Part shown: one piece after another, positions 44,413 through 52,660 of the stretch
Layout of the letters: each line of letters opens with the position of its first letter
Position numbering within the stretch: the stretch's first letter is position 1
Assembly: GCA_036524155.1 (NCBI GenBank)
Contig: DATDCV010000506.1
Coordinates: forward strand, 1 to 64,000
Direction: 5' to 3'
Length of the DNA stretch: 64,000 nt
Origin: DATDCV01 sp036524155
GTDB taxonomy: Bacteria; Verrucomicrobiota; Verrucomicrobiia; Limisphaerales; UBA8199
Notes under the pieces: generated by a model
The model's input: the letters and a program-made list of their open reading frames with translations, nothing else
What the model was told of the DNA's origin: nothing
Databases searched by the model: none
Position numbers and translations under genes: made by a program

Positions 44413-45732
44413 ATGGTCTGGCGTGAAAGCGCATCTCCGGGCTCAGGCCAGGGCAGCATAAAAGCCAACTGGATCAGGGTTGGTGTGGCGGCGGCGCTCT
44501 GCTTCTGTGTCCTTCGTGCCTGGCCCCAGCAAACCAATACGGCTGAGGCTGCGGTTCAGTTTCAGGACGACCCGGCGGCGCACCGGCTCTACGAGGAGAT
44601 GATCCAGGCCATGCGCAAGGCGACGACCTTGTCGTGGAGCGGAGAGACCCGGTGGAAGACTGTCGGACGATTTGTAACCACTAGCACCTATCATATCTGG
44701 CTCAAGAAGCCCAATTACGCCCGAGTCGAGATGACACGCCCAGGCCAGAAGCAACCCGGCGGCCTCCTGGTCGGGGATGGGGATTACTTCTGGATTTACT
44801 GGCCGGGGGGCAAGTTCCGCTACGGATGGGAAAAGAGCGGCAAATATGCCGAGGAATACGAAAAGTACCAGAAAAAGTACTTCATGAAGACACGGACGCC
44901 AGTGGGGAGGCACTCCATTGGGCACGAGGTCTTTGGCAATATGGGACTGATGACCATCATTGATCCGAGCACCTTTCACGGGTACACCGATTCGCTCCAG
45001 GCCTACATTGACGGCGTGAAGAGTCTTGGCACCAACACCCTCGGTGGTGAGTTGTGTGATGGGATCGAGGTGAGCATCATGAAACACCAGCGTTGTTGGG
45101 AGCTGTGGGTGGCGAGGAAGGATCGGTTGCCGCGCAAGTTGACGCAGATCCTCCGGGTGATGGATCAGGAAGCTATTTGGGAGGAATCGTGGTCGGACGT
45201 GGTGGTGGATGCGGAAATCTCCAACGATCGCTTTGCCTGGTCTCCGCCTCAGGACTGGAAAGAGTGGAAGATGCCTGACATCCAAGAGAGTCTTTTGAAA
45301 CCCGGCACGACTGCGCCGGACTTCGAATTGGCCGCGCTAAACGGGGGCAAGCTCAAGCTGTCCAGTTTCCGGGGCCAGATTGTCTGGCTTAACAAGTGGC
45401 GGTGTGGCTGACCGGCTTGCCGCGAGGAGACAAGGAGTCTCCAGGAGCTTTACGAGAAGTATCACGACAAAGGATTGGTCGTTTTGGGAGTGAACGTGGC
45501 GGATAGCCGCAAGATCGCCCAGGATTATCTCAAAGAAAACCACGTGACGTTTCCGATTATTCTCGACGTTTCACCAGCGGGGAGGGCGGCGATGAACCAG
45601 TATCTGGCCCTGCCCGATTTGGGGGGTGACCCGATGACTTACGTCATTGGCCGGGACGGAAAAATCGTCGACGGGTGGTTCGGTTACGATCCCGCCAGGA
45701 CCAGGGCGGCTGTGGGCAAACTGGGTTTGTGA
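44413..45732 (+). CDS. LolA/DUF2092-like plus TlpA-like thioredoxin protein; in-frame TGA, candidate selenoprotein
   Basis: One gene of 439 codons interrupted by TGA at 45409-45411. Residues 16-35 are a signal or anchor. Residues about 50-275 resemble DUF2092/LolA-like beta domains (L-S-W-S-G-E-T-R-W-K-T). From about 300 a TlpA/AhpC-type thioredoxin fold begins: P-G-T-T-A-P-D-F-E-L, S-F-R-G-Q-I-V-W-L-N-K-W-R-C-G, then codon 333 = TGA, then P-A-C-R-E-E. Gapless alignment with the usual N-F-W-A-T-W-C-x-x-C-R-x-E puts the TGA on the first catalytic cysteine, giving U-P-A-C. The frame continues cleanly through L-V-V-L-G-V-N-V to a normal end. Selenocysteine is the best explanation; a point nonsense mutation is the alternative. 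Confidence 0.7.
45426..45442 (+). promoter_or_regulatory. Hairpin after the in-frame TGA, possible bacterial SECIS
   Basis: GGAGAC-AAGGA-GTCTCC forms a perfect 6-base stem with a five-base loop. Its loop begins 20 bases after the TGA, within the spacing described for bacterial SECIS elements. The loop has GG only at positions three and four, whereas the usual rule asks for G in the first two, so the element is suggestive rather than typical. Confidence 0.4.
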
Positions 45733-45991
45733 GCATCCAGATCCTAAAGGGCCAAGCTCACTGCTCATAATAACTGACTGCACGGCATCTATCCGTGCTG
45801 CCCGATTGCGAGCCGCGGGCTCAAGCATGGATGTGTTATGACCCGTATCCTCACCTGAACCTCGTTACTGCGGCGCCAACCGCCGCTCGTCGATCGGGCT
45901 GCCACCTCGCAGATCTTTCCAGGGACGTCCGCCATAATCGTTGGCCCGCTGCACCAATTTGTCACTGAACAGCCGCTCCGCCTGCGCCAGG

Positions 45992-47317
45992 TCAGCCTCC
46001 CCAAAGCGGCTCAACATTCGAGGCGTTCCAGGCGTTCCACCTGGCCTGGAGTTCCGCCACTTTGTCCGGCAGTTCGGCGGCAAGGTCCCTGGTTTCCCCG
46101 ATATCGGCGCGCAGGTTGTAGAGTCTGGGCGGGGTGACCCCCTGCTTGTTGCGGCCGGTGCGGGTGTCGGCGTTCAGGTCATAGCGGACCAGTTTGAAGT
46201 CGCCTGAGCGGACGGCCATCTGCTGTCCGAAACGCCAGAAGAGCGCGTCGTGCGGGTGGCCGGTCTTCTCGCCGCTGAGGAAAGGGAGGAGGTTGACACC
46301 TTCGAGTTTCCAGTCGGCTTTGGGGTCGACGGCGGCGGCGGCCAGGGCGGTGGTGTGTAGGTCGAGTTGGATGACCGGCTGGTCGTAGACCCCGGCTTTG
46401 ATGTGGCCGGGCCAGGAGAGGATAAAGGGGACGCGGATGCCGCCTTCGAGGGTGGTGCGTTTGCTGCCGCGGAGGGGAGTGTTCCGGGATGCGTTGATGG
46501 TGGTTCCTGGCATCGTGGGGCCACCGTTGTCGCTGATGAAAGCGACGAGCGTGTTTCGATCCAGGCCGCAGTCGGTGAGTTTGCGGAGCACACGGTCGAT
46601 GGCTTCATCCATGGCCAGCATCATGGCGTTGTAGGCGCGGCGCTGGGGGTCGGCCGCCTGGGGAAATTTCGCCAGGCGATCATCGGTGGCATTCATCGGA
46701 GTGTGGACGGCGTTGAAAGCCAGGTAAAGAAACCAGGGCTGGTTTCTATGCCGTTCGATGAACGCGGTCGCCTCGCGGCCGAAGGCGTCCGTGGTGTAAT
46801 CCAGGTCTTTGACCTGTTGGGTGCCACGCAGGATGCCGTCGGCCTGGAAGTAGCTGTGCGCGCCGCCCAGGAAGCCGAAGAACTCATCGAACCCGCGTTT
46901 GAGCGGATGCATGGTTTCCTGCGACCCGAGGTGCCATTTGCCGACCAGGCCGGTCACATAACCGACGGCCTTAAGGTGATTGGCGAGGGTGGTTTCACTC
47001 AGAGGCAGTCCGGTATTGCGGCCGCCCGGGTTGAATTCGTGGCCGAAGCGGGTCTGGTAGCGGCCGGTGAGCAAACCGGCGCGGCTCGGCGAACAATAGG
47101 GGCCGCTGACGTAGCCGCTGGTAAACCGGACGCCTGAAGCGGCGAGGCGATCGATGGCCGGCGTCGGGATATCCTTGCAGCCGTGGATTCCGACGTCAGC
47201 GTAGCCCATATCATCCCCCACAATAATGAGGATATTGGGCCTGGAGAGGTCGGCCGCGAGAGCGGGGTCTGCCGCCGGATACAGCAGGGTCAGGAGCAGG
47301 AAGGCGATGCGTTTCAT
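45992..47317 (-). CDS. Secreted sulfatase (formylglycine-dependent)
   Basis: A 441-residue exported enzyme with a signal peptide (residues 1-22). The sulfatase core starts R-P-N-I-L-I-I-V-G-D35-D36-M-G-Y, with metal-binding aspartates, and has the modification motif C75-S-P-S-R79-A-G-L-L-T-G-R, in which C75 is converted to formylglycine. Further metal ligands fit F-I-S-D-N-G-G. It should hydrolyse sulfate esters, most likely on sulfated polysaccharides in this phylum; the substrate is not predictable. Protein length is normal for the family and ends V-E-P-L-W-G-G. In the +1 frame beyond the stop, 45865-45991 reads like coding sequence (F-S-D-K-L-V-Q-R-A-N-D-Y-G-G-R-P-W). Confidence 0.9.
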   Translation of the reverse strand: MKRIAFLLLTLLYPAADPALAADLSRPNILIIVGDDMGYADVGIHGCKDIPTPAIDRLAASGVRFTSGYVSGPYCSPSRAGLLTGRYQTRFGHEFNPGGRNTGLPLSETTLANHLKAVGYVTGLVGKWHLGSQETMHPLKRGFDEFFGFLGGAHSYFQADGILRGTQQVKDLDYTTDAFGREATAFIERHRNQPWFLYLAFNAVHTPMNATDDRLAKFPQAADPQRRAYNAMMLAMDEAIDRVLRKLTDCGLDRNTLVAFISDNGGPTMPGTTINASRNTPLRGSKRTTLEGGIRVPFILSWPGHIKAGVYDQPVIQLDLHTTALAAAAVDPKADWKLEGVNLLPFLSGEKTGHPHDALFWRFGQQMAVRSGDFKLVRYDLNADTRTGRNKQGVTPPRLYNLRADIGETRDLAAELPDKVAELQARWNAWNASNVEPLWGG

Positions 47318-47327
47318 GGTTGGGGCT

Positions 47328-48809
47328 TCAGCGGCTCGATGGTGTCACGAGTGGCGAGCCGGCGTCAAGTAATTTGATTCTGGAAAACGCTTCAAGCGCC
47401 ACTTCCCGGGCGATCGCATGGCTGACGATAGGCTCGGGATAATCCCGGTTCAGCCGCAACCCGGCCCGGGAGAGAATTTCCGGCGGCGCTTGCCACGGTT
47501 TGCGCACCCATTCGTCAGGCAACCTCGCGAGTTCAGGACACCATTTGCGCACGTAGCCGCCGTGCGGGTCGAATTTCTCGCCCTGGCTGACGGGATTGAA
47601 AACGCGGAAATAGGGCGCGGCATCCGCACCGCAACCTGCGGTCCACTGCCACCCGAGAGTGTTTTGCGCGAGGTCGGCATCCACCAATGTGTCCCAGAAC
47701 CAGCGCGCGCCTTCCTGCCAGTCGGTCAGCAAGTCCTTCGCGAGAAACGACGCGACCACCATCCGCACGCGATTATGCATCCAGCCGGTCGTCCAAAGCT
47801 CGCGCATTCCGGCGTCGACGATCGGATACCCGGTGCGGCCCTCCCGCCATGCCTTCAGCCGGGCAGCGTCTTTGCGCCAGGCAAATCGCTTGAATTCCGC
47901 CCGCAGCGGTTCAGCGGGCGTGTGCGGAAAATGATAAAGCAGATGGTGCGCGAATTCGCGCCAGCCGACTTCAGCCAGAAACTGAGACCCGCGCCAAACC
48001 GCCTCCGGAAGCCCGCGTTTCGCCGCCATCCGGCGAAGTCCGTGCCAGACCTGGCGCGGGCTGATCTCGCCGAAGTGCAGGTGCGGTGAGAGCCGCGATG
48101 TGCCGGCGACATCGGGTCGGTTGCGTTGTTCGGAATAGTCCGCGAAGGCTTTTGCCAGGAAGACCTTCAAGCGCCGCGCCGCGCCCTCTTCACCGGGCTG
48201 CCATGCGCGACGCAGCCCTTCCGCCCAGTCGACTTTGGGCTCAAGCCGCAGTTCCTCGAGCCGGAGCGACTTCGGCCATTTCGCCGGTGCCGATAGCCGC
48301 CGTGTCGCGGGCAAGGGCGATGCGGGCTCGGGCAACGCCAGGCAATGCGTCCAGAACGCTGTGAACACTTGAAATGGCTTCGCGCTCCTGTTTCGGACGG
48401 TCCACGGCTCGTGTAACAGCGCGGCATTGAAGCTCTCAACCGCGAGGCTGTCGCCGCACAACGATTCCTTCAGTCTGGCATCGCGCGCGATGATGGTGGG
48501 CTCATAGCGGCGATTCCAATAAACTGCGCCCGCCCCGATTTCCTGCGCAAGGCTTCGCAGAACTTCGCGCGCCGGCCCGCGCCGGATGATCAGCCGGGAG
48601 CCGCCCTCCCGCAGCCGAGCTTCGAGCGCACGCAACGATTGATGCAGCCACCACCGCGACGCGCCGCCCGGCGGCCAGGGCAGTTCCTCTTCCGGCGCCC
48701 AGATGAACACCGGCACGACCGGGCCGCCGCGCTCAACGGCGGCCTGCAGCGCGGGATTGTCCGCCAGACGCAGGTCCAACCGGAACCAGTGGATCGTGGG
48801 CGTGGTCAT
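47328..48809 (-). CDS. phrB: Deoxyribodipyrimidine photolyase
   Basis: A 493-residue flavoprotein that uses light to split cyclobutane pyrimidine dimers. The N-terminal antenna domain starts I-H-W-F-R-L-D-L-R-L-A-D-N-P-A-L. The FAD-binding helical domain has S-R-L-S-P-H-L-H-F-G-E-I-S-P-R, W-R-E-F-A-H-H-L-L, R-T-G-Y-P-I-V-D-A-G-M-R-E-L, W-M-H-N-R-V-R-M-V-V-A-S-F-L and the conserved D-A-D-L-A-Q-N-x-L-G-W-Q-W, which holds part of the tryptophan electron chain. Length is usual for class I CPD photolyases; a cryptochrome cannot be fully excluded. It ends 10 bases before the sulfatase start on the same strand. Confidence 0.95.
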   Translation of the reverse strand: MTTPTIHWFRLDLRLADNPALQAAVERGGPVVPVFIWAPEEELPWPPGGASRWWLHQSLRALEARLREGGSRLIIRRGPAREVLRSLAQEIGAGAVYWNRRYEPTIIARDARLKESLCGDSLAVESFNAALLHEPWTVRNRSAKPFQVFTAFWTHCLALPEPASPLPATRRLSAPAKWPKSLRLEELRLEPKVDWAEGLRRAWQPGEEGAARRLKVFLAKAFADYSEQRNRPDVAGTSRLSPHLHFGEISPRQVWHGLRRMAAKRGLPEAVWRGSQFLAEVGWREFAHHLLYHFPHTPAEPLRAEFKRFAWRKDAARLKAWREGRTGYPIVDAGMRELWTTGWMHNRVRMVVASFLAKDLLTDWQEGARWFWDTLVDADLAQNTLGWQWTAGCGADAAPYFRVFNPVSQGEKFDPHGGYVRKWCPELARLPDEWVRKPWQAPPEILSRAGLRLNRDYPEPIVSHAIAREVALEAFSRIKLLDAGSPLVTPSSR

Positions 48810-48943
48810 TGTGAACAGCGGGCTGATGACAACGCGGCCGTTTTAGATTGCCGCGTGCGACCCGGATGCAGGCCGGATGATCGGTGGGACGGCAATCACC
48901 GGCGGCACGCGCGGCGCCGGACGTGGACGGTTCTTCGGGTTCG

Positions 48944-49501
48944 TCATTTCGCCGCGACGGACCAATAAGACATCTGTTCTTTGGGCTGATATGCTTGCGG
49001 GGTCCCAGCGGTCAGGCCGATCTGAAAGACCTGCTGCGGTTGGGCGCTGGTTTTTGTCACGCGTCGAGTAGCCCGGGCCGTCGACCGGTACTCGTACGAC
49101 TGCCCCACTACGGAGGCCGAACCGGCCGGAGCCAGGGTGACGTGCACAGGAGTGACTCTCGCGTCCGCCACCTGCACTACCACGGTTTGTGGTCCCGTGG
49201 TGGTTTGGTTGCTGAACCAGACTTCGAAACGATATGTTCCCGGCGGGGCAGCCAGCCGGAGGACGTTTCCCGGGATCGGCTTGAACTCGGAGAATACCGT
49301 CCGCATTTCGCCGGTTGGTTCGCTTGCCCTGCGCACTTTCCAGCTTAGCTGGCCGCTGGAGTCGGTATAGAAATCCACGTAGCCGGTGTTCGCGCGTGGG
49401 ACGGGAGGATTCAGGTCGCCGGTGCGACAACCGGCGCTCATCAGGCAAGCACTTGCAGCCAAGAGCGCAGCGCCGTTCCTCAGAAGTATCGTCGCGTTCA
49501 T
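48944..49501 (-). CDS. Lipoprotein of unknown function
   Basis: A 185-residue protein with a lipoprotein signal (L-M-S-A-G-C25). The mature part is beta-rich: G-Y-V-D-F-Y-T-D, L-S-W-K-V-R-R, Y-R-F-E-V-W-F-S-N-Q-T, V-T-P-V-H-V-T-L-A-P-A-G, resembling a small PEGA-like or Ig-like sandwich. A conserved C-terminal stretch reads Q-P-Q-Q-V-F-Q-I-G-L. It should be attached to a membrane on its periplasmic face. It stands alone between the photolyase and a palindrome-containing spacer. No role is recognised. Confidence 0.65.
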   Translation of the reverse strand: MNATILLRNGAALLAASACLMSAGCRTGDLNPPVPRANTGYVDFYTDSSGQLSWKVRRASEPTGEMRTVFSEFKPIPGNVLRLAAPPGTYRFEVWFSNQTTTGPQTVVVQVADARVTPVHVTLAPAGSASVVGQSYEYRSTARATRRVTKTSAQPQQVFQIGLTAGTPQAYQPKEQMSYWSVAAK

Positions 49502-49662
49502 GCCGGTTTCCGCCGCCAGTTACAGTCGAGCTTTCATCACCACAGGTGGATTGGCTCCCTTTTACCTGAACCCGGCATTTCGTGCAAGCGGACGAAGTTA
49601 CGCAGGCTTCAACATGGTGTGACGGGTTCACTCCGCAGTAAGAAATTGATGTCCGCCCTTAG

Positions 49663-49774
49663 GTATCCGCTCAGTCTTGGGGCGGAGCGCCGATTTTTAA
49701 TCGGCTTAACCGCACCGACGGCCGCGTGTAAGCCGAGTGCAACTCGGCGCTCCGCCCCAAGACTGAGCGGATAC
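49663..49774. repeat. Long perfect inverted repeat with twin GGAG hairpins, family 3 copy A
   Basis: Outer arms of 31 bases, starting GTATCCGCTCAGTCTTGGGG and ending in GGAGCGCCGA, match perfectly (49663-49693 with 49744-49774). Inside, each arm continues as its own hairpin: GCCGAT-TTTTA-ATCGGC on the left and GCCGAGT-GCA-ACTCGGC on the right. Both hairpins have GGAG at their outer foot. CCTTAG occurs close to both ends, a possible target duplication. Lies in the 328-base gap before the SMI1-type gene. Confidence 0.85.
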
Positions 49775-49829
49775 GTCCTTAGGCCGTTTCTTCTCCACAA
49801 AACCGCCCGTTCGTGGTAGGTGTGCCGCC

Positions 49830-51020
49830 ATGTATCTCCACCGTGCTCAGCAGAGGGTGCGGGCGGCGTCTTTTCCCGACGAGTCAGATATTCACCCGTG
49901 CACCGCCGAAGAGGTCGACGCACTGGAGGCTAAACTTGGCCAGCCACTGCCCGGCGCGGTCCGCGAGTTTCTCCTGTGGTGCGGCAAAGGTCTTGGGGAG
50001 ATTTGGAGCGGGGCCCGGTGTCTGGATTACGACGAACTGATGAACCAGTTTGGCCTGGATGGCGCCCGGGAAAAACTCGCCGAAGCAGGGCTGGACACCT
50101 CGGTGCTGGAAAACGCCCTCGTAATCCAATTCGACGAAGATGCCCAGTTCTCTTTTGTGAAACTGAACGAGGGCGATGACCCGCCGGTATACGGCCTTAA
50201 TGAGGGTGAACCGCTCGAGCGCCACTGCGACCATTTCAGCGATTACGTGAACCTCATTGTCGCGCAGGAGTTCGGTGTCACCCCGGACGACCAGCGGGAA
50301 GGACCGGGAGCACCTGCCGACGCGGACGCGATGGGGTCTGCGGCCCAGGCGCAAACGGGAGAGGACATCATTCCTGCCGAGTGGCGGAGCGACCCGGCTT
50401 TGCGCGACGCGGATTTTGGATCCATGCCGCCCAGCATCCAACAGCAACTCGGCAAGCCCCAGGCCTCGTTCCGGGCGTCCTCCGCAAACGTGGTCGCCGG
50501 AGTCATATTCGGAGTGATCTTCCTCGGTTTCGGCCTGGTGCTGTCCATTTGGCTGTTGGTCCAGGCCGGCAAGACCGGATTCAACTTGCCATTCGTCGCC
50601 AACCAGGGGATGTCCTGGGTTATCCTGCTTGTGGCGGAGCTGCTGAGCTGGGCTATGGCCGTTGTCGGCGTGGTGATGATTCGCCGTTTGCTGAAGACTT
50701 CCGGGGACTGCGTATTCGTCGGTGACGGAGGGCTGTGCCTGATGCGCAAGTCGACCTACGAAATGGTGCCCTGGTCCGCGGTGGCGGAAATTGAGGAGCT
50801 GGTTATTAAGGAACACGCGCCCGTCAAATGGGTTGGGGGCCTCATTCCCGCGGGAAAAGACCGCATGTATGATATGCGGATGAACAACGGGAAACATTTC
50901 CTGTTCAACAGCACAAACATCCGCAACCTCGCGCTGTTTCGCGCGATCCTGGAGCGGGTCACGTCGATCTACGGCATCCCCTGGTCGGTGTTGCAGAGCC
51001 GTGCTCCCGGCATGGTCTGA
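49830..51020 (+). CDS. SMI1/KNR4-type domain fused to membrane helices and PH-like domain
   Basis: A 396-residue protein. Residues about 15-160 form an SMI1/KNR4-like domain (T-A-E-E-V-D-A-L-E-A-K-L-G-Q-P-L-P-G-A-V-split-R-E-F-L-L-W-C-G), a fold used by immunity proteins against contact-dependent toxins and by regulatory proteins. Two membrane helices lie at about 214-237 and 252-278 (V-I-F-G-V-I-F-L-G-F-G-L-V-L, W-V-I-L-L-V-A-E-L-L-S-W). The C-terminal 110 residues (G-D-G-G-L-C-L-M-R-K-S-T-Y-E-M-V-P-W-S-A-V) look like a bacterial PH-like domain. No toxin gene is adjacent. A terminator-like hairpin follows at 51141. Confidence 0.75.
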   Translation: MYLHRAQQRVRAASFPDESDIHPCTAEEVDALEAKLGQPLPGAVREFLLWCGKGLGEIWSGARCLDYDELMNQFGLDGAREKLAEAGLDTSVLENALVIQFDEDAQFSFVKLNEGDDPPVYGLNEGEPLERHCDHFSDYVNLIVAQEFGVTPDDQREGPGAPADADAMGSAAQAQTGEDIIPAEWRSDPALRDADFGSMPPSIQQQLGKPQASFRASSANVVAGVIFGVIFLGFGLVLSIWLLVQAGKTGFNLPFVANQGMSWVILLVAELLSWAMAVVGVVMIRRLLKTSGDCVFVGDGGLCLMRKSTYEMVPWSAVAEIEELVIKEHAPVKWVGGLIPAGKDRMYDMRMNNGKHFLFNSTNIRNLALFRAILERVTSIYGIPWSVLQSRAPGMV

Positions 51021-51140
51021 CCGCCAGACATGATTTGCCCGGCATACATTGAACCCCTGCTGATTTGTCGGCGTGCTGCCTCCCTAAGAACCACGACACC
51101 AGGTGACACCTTGCTATTGAGACAACCTCCGGTACAACAA

Positions 51141-51163
51141 AAAAGCCGGATTTACCGGCTTTT
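51141..51163. terminator. Bidirectional intrinsic terminator
   Basis: AAAAGCCGG-ATTTA-CCGGCTTTT is a perfect 9-base stem with a five-base loop, with A and T runs on both sides. It follows the SMI1-type gene by 120 bases. The rest of the 353-base gap (51021-51373) shows no gene. Confidence 0.8.
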
Positions 51164-51373
51164 CTGACACACGTTCTACACTCGAGAACATTAACAGCAT
51201 ACCAAAACGCCGTTTCCCTGCATGTCACCAATTGTGGGGACACGGGCAGGCTTCCGGCCGTTCTGTGGCGAATCCAGGACTATGAGGCTATATCGAGTAT
51301 TGGTTCAGCGAGCGACCTCGCTCAAAGGCGTGGCCTGGTCTGAGACTGGGCGGGACGCGCATTCCGAACGGGT

Positions 51374-52522
51374 ATGGCAAAGGTGATTGAAATTGGCGTG
51401 CCGGTCGATGAAATCGAGCGGCGCAGAGAACGCGTGCTGAGGGCGAAGCGATTCGAAACCACCGACCGGGTCCCGGTCATTCCCGCGCTCGCTCACCGGT
51501 TTCTGGTGCCGCAGGTGGGCGTGTCGTTCCGGGACTACTACAGCGACCCGGAGACGATGTTGCGGACGCAGATCCTGGCCCAAAAATGGCTGATGGAGAA
51601 CATCCGCACCGACGCCTACTCGATCACCGGCGCGTGGGTGGGGGCGTGGACCGATTTCCAGAACACGTTTGAGGCGGGGAGCTTGGGCTGCGAAGTCGTT
51701 TTTCCCGAGGATGACATTCCGTGGGTGGGCAGGCCCTGGGTAAAAACGGAGAAAGACCTTCGGGCGCTGGAGCGCATGGACTACCTCAACAGCGGGCTGA
51801 ACGCGCGCCAGGTGGCCTACCGAAAAGCCATGATGGCGGTCGCTGACAAATACCCAGTGCGGTTTCAGGGCGGCCCGGTTTTCTACCCGGGACAAAACCC
51901 GGCGCTGACCCATACTTCGGACGGACCGTTCGGGGTCGCCGGCGACTTGATGGGACAGACGGAAATCTTCGAGGCAGTGGCCGCCGCTCCCGACTTTGTT
52001 CGCGAGTTGCTGCGAATTGTCACCGACAAGATGATCGCTTACCTGGATTTTTGTTGGGAGGAGGAACGCCTGCCAAGGCCGCGGGATTTTGCCTGGACCG
52101 ACGACCTGGCGGTCTCATTATCCGAGAGGCAGTTCCGGGAGATCGTGCTGCCGGCGGAGGAAAGGCTGCGGTTCCATTTCGATGGCTGGCTATCGCTGCA
52201 CATGTGCGGCAACACCGGCCACCTGCTGGAAATATTCCGTGATGAACTGCGGATCCATGAGTTGCAGGGTTTCGGCTACCAGGTGGATCTCGACACCGTG
52301 GCGTCCATCCTGGGCGGAAAGGTCGTCCTGATCGGAAATGTCAACCCGATGCTGATTCATTCCGGCACGCCGGAAGCGGTGCGTGAGGCGACGCGGCGGG
52401 TCATCGAGAAACTGGGAGGGTCTCGGGGTTTGATCATCCAGGATGGAAATAATATTCCACCCGGCACACCGGTCCGGAACATCAACGCGATGATGGAGGC
52501 GGCGGAGAGCTACGCGCGGTAG
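51374..52522 (+). CDS. Uroporphyrinogen decarboxylase-family protein
   Basis: A 382-residue protein with the URO-D TIM-barrel layout: an early R-V-P-V-I-P segment, S-L-H-M-C-G-N-T-G-H-L-L-E-I-F, G-F-G-Y-Q-V-D-L-D-T-V-A, then G-G-K-V-V-L-I-G-N-V-N-P and a final G-L-I-I-Q-D-G-N-N-I-P-P-G-T-P. The last elements match the MtaA/CmuA-like methyltransferase branch of the superfamily better than true HemE, which has a longer conserved R-Q-A-G-R start not seen here. It probably handles a corrinoid- or cobalamin-linked methyl group, or an unknown substrate. Single gene after a terminator; the start at ATG 51374 is plain. Confidence 0.8.
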   Translation: MAKVIEIGVPVDEIERRRERVLRAKRFETTDRVPVIPALAHRFLVPQVGVSFRDYYSDPETMLRTQILAQKWLMENIRTDAYSITGAWVGAWTDFQNTFEAGSLGCEVVFPEDDIPWVGRPWVKTEKDLRALERMDYLNSGLNARQVAYRKAMMAVADKYPVRFQGGPVFYPGQNPALTHTSDGPFGVAGDLMGQTEIFEAVAAAPDFVRELLRIVTDKMIAYLDFCWEEERLPRPRDFAWTDDLAVSLSERQFREIVLPAEERLRFHFDGWLSLHMCGNTGHLLEIFRDELRIHELQGFGYQVDLDTVASILGGKVVLIGNVNPMLIHSGTPEAVREATRRVIEKLGGSRGLIIQDGNNIPPGTPVRNINAMMEAAESYAR

Positions 52523-52594
52523 GAAGGGTCTTGATCCTGCCCTAAATCGTGCTTTCGACCTTAATCTCCCGACAGGCAGAGCAGGAGCAAGAGC

Positions 52595-52660
52595 AAGAGC
52601 AAGATTTCGGCGATCGTCGCCCTCCCGCTGGTATTTGCTCTTGGGCTTTATCTTGCTCTT
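52595..52660. repeat. Short inverted repeat between convergent genes
   Basis: AAGAGCAAGAT (52595-52605) pairs with ATCTTGCTCTT (52650-52660) across 44 bases. The left arm lies in a short run of AGCAAG units. It overlaps the last codons of the AbiEi-like gene and could end transcription from both sides. Confidence 0.45.

Noticed and set aside
49884..50897. 337-codon minus-strand frame inside the SMI1-type gene
   Set aside because: The plus-strand protein has recognisable domains and membrane helices; the minus frame has none.
51374..52522. HemE uroporphyrinogen decarboxylase
   Set aside because: The characteristic N-terminal R-Q-A-G-R element and other HemE residues are missing; only superfamily membership is supported.
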